Positions 6,702-14,749 of a stretch of DNA of 64,000 nucleotides are shown here, piece after piece. The notes under the pieces were generated by a model. It was not told the DNA's origin. It made no database searches and worked only from the letters and a program-made list of their open reading frames with translations. A program made the translations under genes and the position numbers. Source of the DNA: G963663775 sp963664255 (GTDB taxonomy: Bacteria; Bacillota; Clostridia; Oscillospirales; Butyricicoccaceae); contig OY760938.1 in assembly GCA_963664255.1 (NCBI GenBank), forward strand, positions 682,001 through 746,000, written 5' to 3'. The first letter of the stretch is position 1. Each line of letters starts with the position of its first letter.

Positions 6702-8065
6702 GAGACTGTCCTGAATTTTGTGTTTCTGCTCTGTGCGGCAAGAAATAAAACGAGTGTTTAACTGGCAAGTTGTTCCGCGAACAGCACCTGCAGCTGTGCC
6801 AGCACCAAATCCCAGCTGCGCTGACGTTGTGTCCACTTTTTCTGGATTTTGTCCTGTGCGAGCCACAGCATTTTCAGCAAACTTTGGTCGGTGGGAAATA
6901 CGGCTTTTGTCTTGGTAACCTTGCGAAATTGGCGGTGCAGTCCTTCGATGCAGTTGGTGGTATAGATAATTTTTCGCACCTCTGGAGGGTAGTTGAAGAA
7001 AGTACTTAGGCAGTCCCAATTATTTTCCCAACTACGAATCGAGCTTGGGTATTTAGCACCCCATTTGTCTTTCATCGTCATTAGGTTATCCAGCGCAAGC
7101 TCTTCTGATACCGCACCATAAACGGTTTTCAGGTCTTGTACGAATTCTTTGATGTCTTTATAGCTGACATATCGTGTGGAAGAACGAATTTGATGCACAA
7201 TACAACGTTGAATCTGTGCCTTTGGGAATGCCGCACCAATCGCTTCTTTGAATCCAGTTAGTCCGTCTACACAGAACATGCAAACCGTTTTCACACCACG
7301 GTTTTTCAGCTCATTCAGAACTGACATCCAGAACTTGCTGGATTCATTTGCGCCGACATAAATGCCTAAAATCTCTTTGTATCCGTCTAAATTCATGCCT
7401 AAAACCACGTAAGCTGCTTTACTGACAACTGTTTTGTCTTCACGCACTTTGTAGTGAATCGCATCCATAAAAACGAACGGATATACCTCATCTAATGGTC
7501 TGGACTGCCACTCTGTCACGAGTGGCAGCACTTTGTCCGTAATACGGCTGACAAGCTCTGCGGACACCTCCACGCCGTACAACTCCTGAATCTGATCATG
7601 AATATCACGAGTAGACATCCCAGCTGCATATAGCCCCAAAACGTTTTCTTCTAAACCTGTGATATTTCGTTCGTGTTTTGTAATGATTTTCGGCTCATAT
7701 TCACCGTTTCGATCCCGAGGGATCGAAAGCTCTACAGGTCCCAGTTCTGATTTCACGGTCTTCTTGGAATACCCGTTGCGGTGGTTATCTGTCTGCTTGG
7801 CAGATACATCGCTTTTGGCATAGCCGAGTTGTTCTTCCAGTTCGGCTTCCATCGCACCCTGCAGCACTTCCTTAAACATTTCCCGTAACAAATCCAACAC
7901 TTCTGTGGTACTGTTAGGGTTAGCTTCCCGAATGAGTTGTTTGACCACTTCTTTTGGTATCACAGACATATAAAATGCTCCTTTGCAGTAAGTTTTAGAT
8001 CTATTTCTATCCTTACCGCTTACGAGCATCTTTAAAACCAGAAACACAAAATTATTTATAGTCTC
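6702..8065 (-). mobile_element. IS256-family insertion sequence, complete
   Basis: The element is 1,364 bp. Its ends are imperfect inverted repeats: both begin GAGACT and share AATTTTGTGTTTCTG at the same offset (6702-6728 and 8039-8065). It is flanked by an 8-bp target duplication, ATATTCAC, at 6694-6701 and 8066-8073, as expected for IS256-type transposition. One intact transposase gene fills it. The intact duplication suggests a recent insertion. Confidence 0.93.
6758..7969 (-). CDS. IS256-family (mutator-type) transposase
   Basis: At 403 residues this is the usual length. The DDE core is visible: D in FVFMDAIHYKV, D in VCMFCVDGLTGF and E in TTNCIEGLHRQFRK; the N-terminal third holds the DNA-binding part (LREMFKEVLQGAMEAELEEQLGY, NHRNGYSKKTV). 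It cuts and pastes or copies the surrounding element. The start at 7969 is set by an AAAGGAGC site 8 bases upstream. The frame stays open through the right inverted repeat into the gene outside, which lost its stop codon to the insertion. No frameshift is present, so the enzyme should be active. Confidence 0.95.
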   Translation of the reverse strand: MSVIPKEVVKQLIREANPNSTTEVLDLLREMFKEVLQGAMEAELEEQLGYAKSDVSAKQTDNHRNGYSKKTVKSELGPVELSIPRDRNGEYEPKIITKHERNITGLEENVLGLYAAGMSTRDIHDQIQELYGVEVSAELVSRITDKVLPLVTEWQSRPLDEVYPFVFMDAIHYKVREDKTVVSKAAYVVLGMNLDGYKEILGIYVGANESSKFWMSVLNELKNRGVKTVCMFCVDGLTGFKEAIGAAFPKAQIQRCIVHQIRSSTRYVSYKDIKEFVQDLKTVYGAVSEELALDNLMTMKDKWGAKYPSSIRSWENNWDCLSTFFNYPPEVRKIIYTTNCIEGLHRQFRKVTKTKAVFPTDQSLLKMLWLAQDKIQKKWTQRQRSWDLVLAQLQVLFAEQLAS

Positions 8066-8073
8066 ATATTCAC
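8066..8073. repeat. Right 8-bp target-site duplication of the IS
   Basis: ATATTCAC, identical to 6694-6701. Confidence 0.9.
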
Positions 8074-8326
8074 TGCTACTATAATCAGAAGTTATGCCAT
8101 TAGGCGAACTTTTCCGCCAACCACTCAGCATATAAGCTTTAAACATTTTTACGGTTTTAATGGATATTTCCCAACGCGCCGCAATCTCAGCTTCTTTTTC
8201 CGAAAGAAGTTCTGACACTACTAGAAAATCAATCATCAACTTGAAAATCTCGAAGAAAACACCTTTTGATAATATATTTGTGTAATTCACAATATATGCA
8301 TCTGGTGCAATCCTCTCAGTGCCCAC
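8066..8326 (-). pseudogene. Unknown small gene whose stop codon was removed by the IS
   Basis: A leftward frame (GTG at 8326 or ATG further in at MIDFLVVSELL) ends SSSEY at the insertion point. Without the IS and one target copy, the next codon would be TGA, followed by the terminator at 6601-6643, so this looks like a real gene of at most 87 codons. It has a helix-turn-helix-like stretch, SEKEAEIAARWEISIKTVKMF. The start and the family are uncertain. Now it reads in frame through the IS end into the transposase. Confidence 0.45.
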
Positions 8327-8374
8327 ACTGCGGAAATTCCGGTCTACTCAAAACCGCGGTTTCGTGCTATGGAA

Positions 8375-8440
8375 TTATCCAAAGTCAGGCAGTTTGTGCA
8401 CCGGCATAAGCTGCCTTTTTCTATGCCTGACCTCGGATAA
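8375..8440. repeat. Two-part inverted repeat, possible structured element
   Basis: TTATCC-AAA-GTCAGGCA (8375-8391) mirrors TGCCTGAC-CTC-GGATAA (8424-8440), with a 32-base middle. There is no T run, so it is not an obvious terminator. It sits in a gene-free stretch of the island beside gene fragments. Confidence 0.45.
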
Positions 8441-8517
8441 TTCGCTACTCATAATGCGAAGTTCATTTAACTCGATAAATTGAAATTGAAACTACAGAGC
8501 CTATCTCACTTTGCGCA

Positions 8518-8667
8518 CTATTGAATACCATGAATGGCGTACACTGTACTGACACGGATATCACGACTTCTACTTTTAAGATGCTGCTCTAAAATCGGAA
8601 AATCTTCCACTGGCCCAATACTTCCAAGTGATGCATTAGCATAGGCAATTTCGTATTTGTAGGTTTC
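8518..8667 (-). pseudogene. C-terminal fragment of a HEAT-repeat-like protein
   Basis: The minus strand has 49 codons ending in a stop, with helical-repeat wording such as YANASLGSIGPVEDFPILEQ and RVSTVYAIHGIQ, and an in-frame stop directly before it. No start codon is present. This looks like the last one or two repeats of an alpha-helical repeat protein, left behind after a deletion. Such proteins include immunity proteins of toxin systems, but the fragment is too short to assign. Confidence 0.45.
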
Positions 8668-8688
8668 TCATCTATTGATATCTGCATT

Positions 8689-8732
8689 AAGGGTAATTGT
8701 CAAAACTAAACATAGATTTGACAATTACCCTT
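8689..8732 (-). terminator. Perfect 16-bp hairpin after the island chemoreceptor gene
   Basis: AAGGGTAATTGTCAAA (8689-8704) and its exact complement (8717-8732) surround a 12-base loop, 42 bases past the stop at 8774. The T run after it is poor, so the terminator role is likely but not certain. Confidence 0.55.
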
Positions 8733-8773
8733 CTACTACTTATACGTAAGCCGACAAGTCTCATTCTGTTTTT

Positions 8774-10903
8774 TTAATACTTACTTCCCATTTGCATACT
8801 GTTCTGACTTGCTCCCATAATATTATCCTGCATATTTATGGACTCCTCCATGGTTCTTCCTGTGTCAGCTTGCAGATGAAATTGGCCGATATGCTGCTGC
8901 AACAATTGAGCTTGTCCGCTGAGCTCTTCGCTTGCTGCTGCGCTTTCTTCCGCGGTTGCACTATTGTTTTGAACAACAGAAGAGATTTGATCAACACCTA
9001 TTGTTATTTGTGACACGGCTTCTGCTTGTTCTTTGGCTGCTCGCGCTATTTCATCAACAAACTCGCGCACCTTATCAGAACCTTCTACAACCGTAATCAT
9101 TGAGCGCGCAGTGCTGTCTGCAATTTTCGAACCAAGCTCAACAGCTTGAACAGTGTCTTCAATGAGCGCGGTAGTATTCTTTGCAGCATCTGCCGATTTC
9201 TGTGCTAGGTTGCGAACTTCATCGGCAACAACAGCAAATCCTTTTCCGGCAACGCCAGCACGTGCAGCTTCGACAGCAGCATTTAGTGCCAGAATATTGG
9301 TTTGAAATGCAATATCCTCGATTGTCTTTATAATTTTGCTGATTTCTGCTGATTTTGCATAGATATCATTCATAGAATCTTTCATTTTATGCATTTGGTC
9401 ATTACTGCTTCTCACCTCTTCACTTGTATTGATAGCTTCAGTATTTGCTAAACCCGCATTTTTTGCCGTATCCGTAATTTGCTCCGAAATCCCAGCAATG
9501 GTTGCAGAAAGTTCCTCAATACTGCTCGCTTGCTCAGTGGCGCCTTGCGCAAGCGCTTGTGCACCTGCAGCTACCTGATTAGATGCCAATGCAATTTGCG
9601 CTGATGAGGTTTTAACATTTTGAAGTGTATGAGATAGGTTATCTGATATATTAAGTAACGAATCCTTAATTTTTGAAAACTCTCCTATGTATTGCTGCTG
9701 TAATTCAAAATGTATATTTCCATCGGCTATGAGGTTTAAAACATATGCTATTTCCTGAATATACTCTTTATACTGTACTAAAGTTATTCCAATGCGTTTA
9801 AATGATTCAACCAACTCGCCTACTTCACCGCTCGATTTGGTTTTAATCTCTACGGAGAAATCTCCATCTGCAATTTTATTGGCTGTTCGAGACACTTCTT
9901 TAATCGGCTTTGAGATTTTACTGCTTATAATCATACCAATCAAGAGGGCAAATAATGCTATAATTACAACCGTCACAACACCTATTTTCTCTAAACGTGT
10001 GATTGGGCTAAGCATATAGCCTTTGTCCAGAAACGCTACATATCTCCAGTTGGTACTATCACTTTTAATAGACTTAATCAGGTAAGGTTTGTCATTCAAA
10101 TTCACTTCTGTGTAATCCGCATCCGATGAAATCAACCTGTCGATATCTTTTCCATATGCATCTTCGACGCTTTTAAAATTATTAGCACTATTGCTTGGAT
10201 CGGCAATAATCATTCCGCCATCGTCAATAACAATAAAATATCCTTCTTCACTTTTTCCTACTTTGCCGACAAGCTCTGTGACTTGATCCAAACTAAAGTC
10301 AATATCCACAACACCAATTATTTTTCCATTGCTATCTTTTAAGACTTGCGAACCACCTACAATAACAATATCATCAGTTTCGAAATAATAAGGTTTTCCC
10401 AACACTGCCTTATCTGGATTCTCAAGCGCTAATGTATACCAAGGCCTCTTCCTCGGATCATAATTGGCACCCATATTCCCTTCCGGATATTGTACATATC
10501 CTCCAAATTCAGTACCCAAAGCTATGTATTTATAATTGGGATGTGCTTCTCCAAATTCCTTAAACCGTTGGTAGAATGCTTGTTCCATAGGACCATTCTG
10601 GCTAGGCGTCATTTTAGTAGTTTCATTGCTATTTACATAACTTGTCAAGGTATTATCAGCCTGTTTTAAGACTTCCTCATTTGTAAAGGCACTTATGTTA
10701 TTTAGCAGTTCTTGAAAAATCGAATCAATATTATTGTTAAACATCTCGAGTTGCTTCATCGATGCCTTTTTCTGTTCAGAAATGATACTTTGCGAGGTGA
10801 AATTCATAAAAATTATGTTAGCCGAAATTAACGGACTCAAAGCAAACAACAAAATAGCAATACTAAGCTTTGTTTGTAAGCTAAAACCTCTTTTTTTTCT
10901 CAT
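8774..10903 (-). CDS. Methyl-accepting chemotaxis protein (dCache sensor)
   Basis: A 709-residue chemoreceptor. In order: a membrane segment near residues 12-33; an extracellular dCache-type sensor (RKRPWYTLALENPDKAVLGKPYYFETDD, VVDIDFSLDQVTELVGKVG); a second membrane segment (VVTVVIIALFALLIGMIIS) near 315; HAMP (KPIKEVSRTANKIADGDF); and the signalling tip IAFQTNILALNAAVEAARAG with FAVVADEVRNLA. It is complete. The ATG at 10903 has GGAAGG upstream; the GTG three codons earlier is too close to it. The base composition is more AT-rich than the flanking chromosome, in line with the island setting. The ligand is unknown. Confidence 0.93.
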   Translation of the reverse strand: MRKKRGFSLQTKLSIAILLFALSPLISANIIFMNFTSQSIISEQKKASMKQLEMFNNNIDSIFQELLNNISAFTNEEVLKQADNTLTSYVNSNETTKMTPSQNGPMEQAFYQRFKEFGEAHPNYKYIALGTEFGGYVQYPEGNMGANYDPRKRPWYTLALENPDKAVLGKPYYFETDDIVIVGGSQVLKDSNGKIIGVVDIDFSLDQVTELVGKVGKSEEGYFIVIDDGGMIIADPSNSANNFKSVEDAYGKDIDRLISSDADYTEVNLNDKPYLIKSIKSDSTNWRYVAFLDKGYMLSPITRLEKIGVVTVVIIALFALLIGMIISSKISKPIKEVSRTANKIADGDFSVEIKTKSSGEVGELVESFKRIGITLVQYKEYIQEIAYVLNLIADGNIHFELQQQYIGEFSKIKDSLLNISDNLSHTLQNVKTSSAQIALASNQVAAGAQALAQGATEQASSIEELSATIAGISEQITDTAKNAGLANTEAINTSEEVRSSNDQMHKMKDSMNDIYAKSAEISKIIKTIEDIAFQTNILALNAAVEAARAGVAGKGFAVVADEVRNLAQKSADAAKNTTALIEDTVQAVELGSKIADSTARSMITVVEGSDKVREFVDEIARAAKEQAEAVSQITIGVDQISSVVQNNSATAEESAAASEELSGQAQLLQQHIGQFHLQADTGRTMEESINMQDNIMGASQNSMQMGSKY

Positions 10904-11548
10904 TGCCCTCACACCTTCCTACATTATATCACCAACTGCTATTATACCGCTGTAGTCTAATGATAATTGGAATTTCCTTCTTGCACTACAATCTTTTAAT
11001 TGCTGTGAATAATTACGATGGCTTTAAACGCTTGATTTTCATATTTATCAACACCTGCCGTCTGTGCACACAAAATTATGAAAATGAAGAAACTTTGCAA
11101 TTAAAATTCTGATAAAATCTATACAAATGGCATATTAAAAACTTAGCTAGCAGTTGAAATATATAAGTTTTTGCGACTTTAGTTGTGCATATTAAATATG
11201 CAAATATAAAATCTACCCCCCTATGCCTGTATAATACCACAAAACCTTTCACAAGGCAATATCTTTCGACAGTATGAGGAAATTGTTATCATAAAGTATA
11301 TTTATTACAAAAAGCCCGGAATCAAACGTTACGAATGCCCCCAATTTTTGCTTTTCACATGCCTTTATATCCTAAGCTTCAAACGAGAATAAGAAAAACC
11401 TGCGGCGTCCCCAATTAACCAAGGGAAGCAACAGAGTTGCCACTCATTAAGTTCAGAGCGATATCGATTCCAGCGTCCGCACGCCAGCTGATTTTAGTAT
11501 TTGCGGGCCTTTGTCAGTGGCTTATCTTTCATATGACTTATAAGGCTT
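10904..11548. other. Right arm of the island without a recognisable gene
   Basis: AT-rich sequence. A TATAAT-type -10 for the chemoreceptor is at 10946-10941 on the minus strand. Between about 11,380 and 11,540 the minus strand has short open stretches (for example ISWRADAGIDIALNLMSG before a stop) that could be a decayed gene end, possibly of the missing integrase, but I cannot name it. Confidence 0.4.
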
Positions 11549-11569
11549 CGCAGTTCTCCAAGCGCTAAT
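11549..11569 (+). repeat. attR-like copy of the rpsI 3' end
   Basis: Identical to 4119-4139 over 21 bp, including the stop codon of rpsI. It is not connected to any rpsI coding sequence and is followed by a strong terminator, as if this were the original junction downstream of rpsI. Confidence 0.8.
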
Positions 11570-11580
11570 TTGTTCTTTGC

Positions 11581-11616
11581 AAAACCGCTGAAAGTTATGT
11601 CTTTTGGCGGTTTTTC
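11581..11616 (+). terminator. Probable original rpsI terminator, displaced by the island
   Basis: AAACCGCTGAAAG (11582-11594) pairs with CTTTTGGCGGTTT (11601-11613, two G-U pairs) and is followed by TT. It begins 12 bases after the rpsI stop-codon copy, which is where the terminator of an uninterrupted rpsI should be. Confidence 0.7.
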
Positions 11617-11852
11617 TTTGTTTGTTCTCGGATTTTGTCCCGAAAACATATGCATTTTTATTTATTTTTGCTGATTCGCAATATGATAGCAGCAAATCAG
11701 CAGGCACTATCTTTTCCGCTATTCGCCTATATGTCCACCGCCTCTTACAATCTGGTATGATAAAAAATACAAAAACTGAATCTTCACCCCCCATCAGTTC
11801 CTGTTATAATGAAACACATAATTCAACTTGAAATACGTGGAGGAAACTGAAC

Positions 11853-12377
11853 ATGAAAACCAATCTTTCGCTGAAACATCTTGCCGTTGCAGGCTTGCTG
11901 GCTGCCGCTATCACAATGCTGACAACGTTGCTGCATATGCCCATCGGCAGCAGTGGTGGGTATATTCATTTTGGCGATGCGCTCATTTACTTAACCGCGG
12001 CACTGCTTCCCCCCCCCTATGCCGTTGCTGCTGCTGCCATCGGTGGAGGACTTGCCGACCTCCTTACAGCACCTGCCTGGGTACTGCCGACACTCATCGT
12101 GAAATCGCTCATCGTCCTGCCGTTTACCGCGCAGCAGCCGCGTTTTCTCTGCAAACGCAATATCGTTGCGCTTTTCCTCGCTGGCGTGATTACCATTGTG
12201 GGATACTACCTTGCAGAAGGCATTTTATTTGGTGGTTGGGCTGCGTTGATTACCTCGGTTTCCGGCAATAGCATTCAAGTGCTTGGCAGCTCCATCATCT
12301 TTCTTGTGCTTGGCTCTACTCTGGATGGTATGCGATTCAAATCCCGCTTGCTGACATCTTCTGCAGAAAAATCATAA
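11853..12377 (+). CDS. ECF transporter S component (TIGR04002-like)
   Basis: A 174-residue integral membrane protein with about five or six hydrophobic helices; the wording GYIHFGDALIYLTAALLPPPYA followed by a glycine-rich helix AAIGGGLADLL is typical of substrate-binding S components of energy-coupling-factor vitamin importers. It would work with a shared EcfA/A'/T module not present here. The substrate is not evident. GGAGG lies 9 bases before the ATG, and an extended -10 (TGTTATAAT, 11802-11810) stands upstream. In the ancestral chromosome it would have followed rpsI. Confidence 0.75.
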   Translation: MKTNLSLKHLAVAGLLAAAITMLTTLLHMPIGSSGGYIHFGDALIYLTAALLPPPYAVAAAAIGGGLADLLTAPAWVLPTLIVKSLIVLPFTAQQPRFLCKRNIVALFLAGVITIVGYYLAEGILFGGWAALITSVSGNSIQVLGSSIIFLVLGSTLDGMRFKSRLLTSSAEKS

Positions 12378-12450
12378 GAGCCTGCATTCTTGCTGTTTCC
12401 ACTCATACAAACGAACAATGTGCATCACACAATTTCCATCTGTTCTATAT

Positions 12451-12479
12451 TTGCGCGCTTTCCGATAGTGTGTTATGAT
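12451..12479 (+). promoter_or_regulatory. Promoter of the diguanylate cyclase gene
   Basis: TTGCGC (12451-12456), 17 bases, TATGAT (12474-12479) with a TG before the -10; about 47 bases to the start codon. Confidence 0.65.
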
Positions 12480-12526
12480 AGATTGTAACGCTTCCATACC
12501 ATTGTCAAATGAAATGAGGGAACAAC

Positions 12527-13855
12527 ATGAGAATTACAAAGAGTATTATAAAGGATCTTACCATCTATATGATTGGCTTCGGCATCATCATTGGAATCCT
12601 ATTTCCTTTTTTCGTAATGCTGTTTGGTGTCAGCCGCTCCATCGCACTTTCGCCATTTTTCATTGCCGCTTGTATGCTTGCAGGTGCTTTTGTCGGCGGA
12701 ATCAACATTCTGTTGTCAAAGGTGGTTGTCATCCGCAGACTGGAAAACTCGACCCAAAAAATGCTGCTCATCAAGGAAAATGTGATGAAAGCCGCACAAG
12801 GCGTATCGCATACAGAATGCGATTTTGACACCTGTCAGCTGGAGGTCGATTCCAATGATGCCATTGGACAAAATGCGCAGGCATATAACCAACTGGTGGA
12901 AACCTTGTCCGTCACCATGAATGGTGAAAATCTCCTCAGCCATCTAGACATTGAAACCATTGCGCATATCTCGTTATTGGAAATCTTAAAAATCACCAAT
13001 TCCATCGCCGGCTGTATTTTCATCGAAAAAGAAGGCGAGCTATTGGTGACCGAATCCTTTGGTATCAAAGACGTGGAGCAGCTGTCCCAGAACAAAATCA
13101 TTCTCTCCGTTGCCTCAGACCATGCTGCGGTGCATCTGCGATTTCCGGATGACATCACCATTGATGGGATTCTTTCGACCATGCAGCCCAAAGAAATCCT
13201 TGTAGAACCGTTGGAATACAATGGCGCCAGAATCGGCGTAGTGCTGGCTGCTAGCATTGAGCAGTACACCCCCGCCGGCATCGACCGCCTAAAGATTCAG
13301 CTGAAAAGCTTATCCATGGCAATCCACAATGCAACCATCCATGAACAAATCCAAGAGTTGGCAGCCATCGACCCCTTAACCGGCATCTACAACCGACGCT
13401 TTGGCTTATCCCGTCTTAAAGATGAAATTTCCCGCAGCTGCAAAAACAATTCGCCTCTTGGCATTGCGATGATGGATTTAGACCATTTTAAGCGCATCAA
13501 TGATAACTATGGACATCTGGCAGGCGACAAAGTTTTGGTGACGTGTTCTAAAATTGCGAAAAATTTGTTGCGGGAGGGCGATTTTATTCTGCGCTACGGC
13601 GGAGAGGAATTTTTGCTTATCTTGCCGGGGGCTTCCATTAAAGACACCCACGCATTGACCGAAAAAATTCGCCGCATCATGGGAGAAACCATCATCCATT
13701 ATGGCGAATTCGAAATTCGCGTCACCCCGAGCATCGGCATTGCCTCTATTCCCGAAAATGAAATTTTTGACCAAGACAATCTTTTGTCAAAGGTAGACGA
13801 AGCCCTCTATATTGCAAAAGAATCCGGCAGAAACAGAATCGTTGCCGTCAAATAA
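12527..13855 (+). CDS. Membrane-anchored diguanylate cyclase (GAF-GGDEF)
   Basis: A 442-residue protein that should make cyclic di-GMP from two GTP. Two membrane segments are at about 12-34 and 39-61, then a linker, a GAF-like region (about 140-270) and a GGDEF domain from about 275 to the end. The active-site motif is GGEEF at 358-362, and an inhibitory-site RxxD (R349-E-G-D352) stands five residues before it, so product inhibition is expected. GAGGGAAC precedes the ATG. It is probably monocistronic; the signal sensed by the GAF domain is unknown. Confidence 0.92.
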   Translation: MRITKSIIKDLTIYMIGFGIIIGILFPFFVMLFGVSRSIALSPFFIAACMLAGAFVGGINILLSKVVVIRRLENSTQKMLLIKENVMKAAQGVSHTECDFDTCQLEVDSNDAIGQNAQAYNQLVETLSVTMNGENLLSHLDIETIAHISLLEILKITNSIAGCIFIEKEGELLVTESFGIKDVEQLSQNKIILSVASDHAAVHLRFPDDITIDGILSTMQPKEILVEPLEYNGARIGVVLAASIEQYTPAGIDRLKIQLKSLSMAIHNATIHEQIQELAAIDPLTGIYNRRFGLSRLKDEISRSCKNNSPLGIAMMDLDHFKRINDNYGHLAGDKVLVTCSKIAKNLLREGDFILRYGGEEFLLILPGASIKDTHALTEKIRRIMGETIIHYGEFEIRVTPSIGIASIPENEIFDQDNLLSKVDEALYIAKESGRNRIVAVK

Positions 13856-13902
13856 ACGGCTGTGCGATTTCTGTTCCCTGTACGTCCTTTCCCAAGATAA
13901 AA

Positions 13903-13966
13903 AACAACCGCTGCCCCGTAAACGACCTTACCACATGGCAATCTCGCTTGCAGGGCAGCGGTTGTT
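13903..13966 (-). terminator. Terminator of the Crp/Fnr gene
   Basis: A perfect 14-bp stem (AACAACCGCTGCCC and its complement, 13903-13916 and 13953-13966) with a 36-base loop, followed on the minus strand by TTTTTATC. The right arm overlaps the stop codon of the leftward gene. Confidence 0.75.
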
Positions 13967-14639
13967 ATGGTTGCACCGAATGCGTCAGCGCAAATTGATT
14001 TTTCTGAAACTCTAAAATCCCCTCATCACGCAGCTTACAAAGCGCACTGGACATGGCACTGCGGTCTACCCCCAGATAATCTGCCAATTCCTGCCGATTG
14101 AATGGGATGGAAAAGGTCGCACAGCCTGCTTTGATGGATTCTGCCGACAGATACGAAAGCAACTTATCTCGCGTCGTTCTCTTGGAGGTATGCTCCAGCT
14201 TTTGCGTCAGCAGCAAATTTTTTTGCGCCAATACAAAAATCAGATTCTGCAGCAAGCGTGCGTGAAACGTGCACGAAGCCGTACATAGGGTCATAATCTT
14301 CCGAATGTCTAAATATAAAACTTCCGTTGCTTCGGCGGCCTGTACCGTCACCTGTAACGGTGCGGTCTGCACGCAGGCATAGGTTTCGCCGAACAATTCT
14401 CCTGGCACAATTTGTGCCAAAATCGTACGATTGCCCCAGAAATCATCATTCAAAAGATGTAATGCACCGGATAACACCAACCCAACAGAAGACATTGTCA
14501 TGCCCTTTTGCACCAAAACCTGCCCTTTTTGATAGGCACTTCGTTTTGCCGACAAACATTGCAGCATGGATTCCAAATCCATGTCGTTAATCCCCTGAAA
14601 AAGAGCGGCTTTTCGGAAGATGGGTAAATATTTTTTCAT
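13965..14639 (-). CDS. Crp/Fnr-family transcription regulator
   Basis: A 224-residue protein with an N-terminal cyclic-nucleotide-binding-like beta barrel (GELFGETYACVQTAPLQVTVQA) and a C-terminal winged helix (NRQELADYLGVDRSAMSSALCKLRDEGILEF). The RxE/S pocket for cAMP is not evident. Crp/Fnr proteins next to small iron-sulfur proteins in anaerobes often respond to nitrosative stress or redox (HcpR-like), which is a possibility here. AAAGGAGC precedes the ATG. A perfect palindrome, TGTTGT-N4-ACAACA at 14652-14667, lies in the divergent promoter region with the ferredoxin gene and is the likely operator. Confidence 0.85.
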   Translation of the reverse strand: MKKYLPIFRKAALFQGINDMDLESMLQCLSAKRSAYQKGQVLVQKGMTMSSVGLVLSGALHLLNDDFWGNRTILAQIVPGELFGETYACVQTAPLQVTVQAAEATEVLYLDIRKIMTLCTASCTFHARLLQNLIFVLAQKNLLLTQKLEHTSKRTTRDKLLSYLSAESIKAGCATFSIPFNRQELADYLGVDRSAMSSALCKLRDEGILEFQKNQFALTHSVQP

Positions 14640-14651
14640 TTTCGCTCCTTT

Positions 14652-14667
14652 TGTTGTAAAAACAACA
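14652..14667. promoter_or_regulatory. Probable Crp/Fnr operator in the divergent region
   Basis: TGTTGT-AAAA-ACAACA is a perfect inverted repeat with a 4-base centre, the half-site spacing used by Crp/Fnr proteins. It is about 41 bases upstream of a start point that would belong to TATACT at 14689-14694, a class II activator position for the ferredoxin gene. Confidence 0.6.
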
Positions 14668-14749
14668 GATGCTTTTGCTGTATTATACTATACTACAGAT
14701 AACAAGTCAATCGACACAACCGCGACACCGCGATTTAGGAGGAACGATT

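Larger units (their letters stand above)
4140..11548. mobile_element. Degraded genomic island integrated at the 3' end of rpsI
   Basis: The segment is bounded by the two copies of the rpsI 3' end. It is visibly AT-richer than its surroundings and holds small XRE regulators, small unknown genes of the kind found in conjugative elements, a truncated gene, an IS256-type insertion, pieces of other genes and a chemoreceptor. Just right of the second copy stands what looks like the original rpsI terminator. The 3' end of rpsI is a known integration site of ICEs in streptococci. No integrase or relaxase gene could be recognised inside, so the island is probably no longer mobile on its own. The boundaries are direct observation; the mobility history is inferred. 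Confidence 0.75.

Noticed and set aside
8312..8404. A zinc-ribbon-like stretch QCPHCGN in a short rightward frame, as in some transposase starts
   Set aside because: The frame stops after about 30 codons and the rest does not match a transposase; one CxxC is not enough.
11380..11548. Possible integrase remnant at the right end of the island
   Set aside because: Short open stretches exist on the minus strand, but none shows the Arg-His-Arg-Tyr residues or any recognisable integrase wording.
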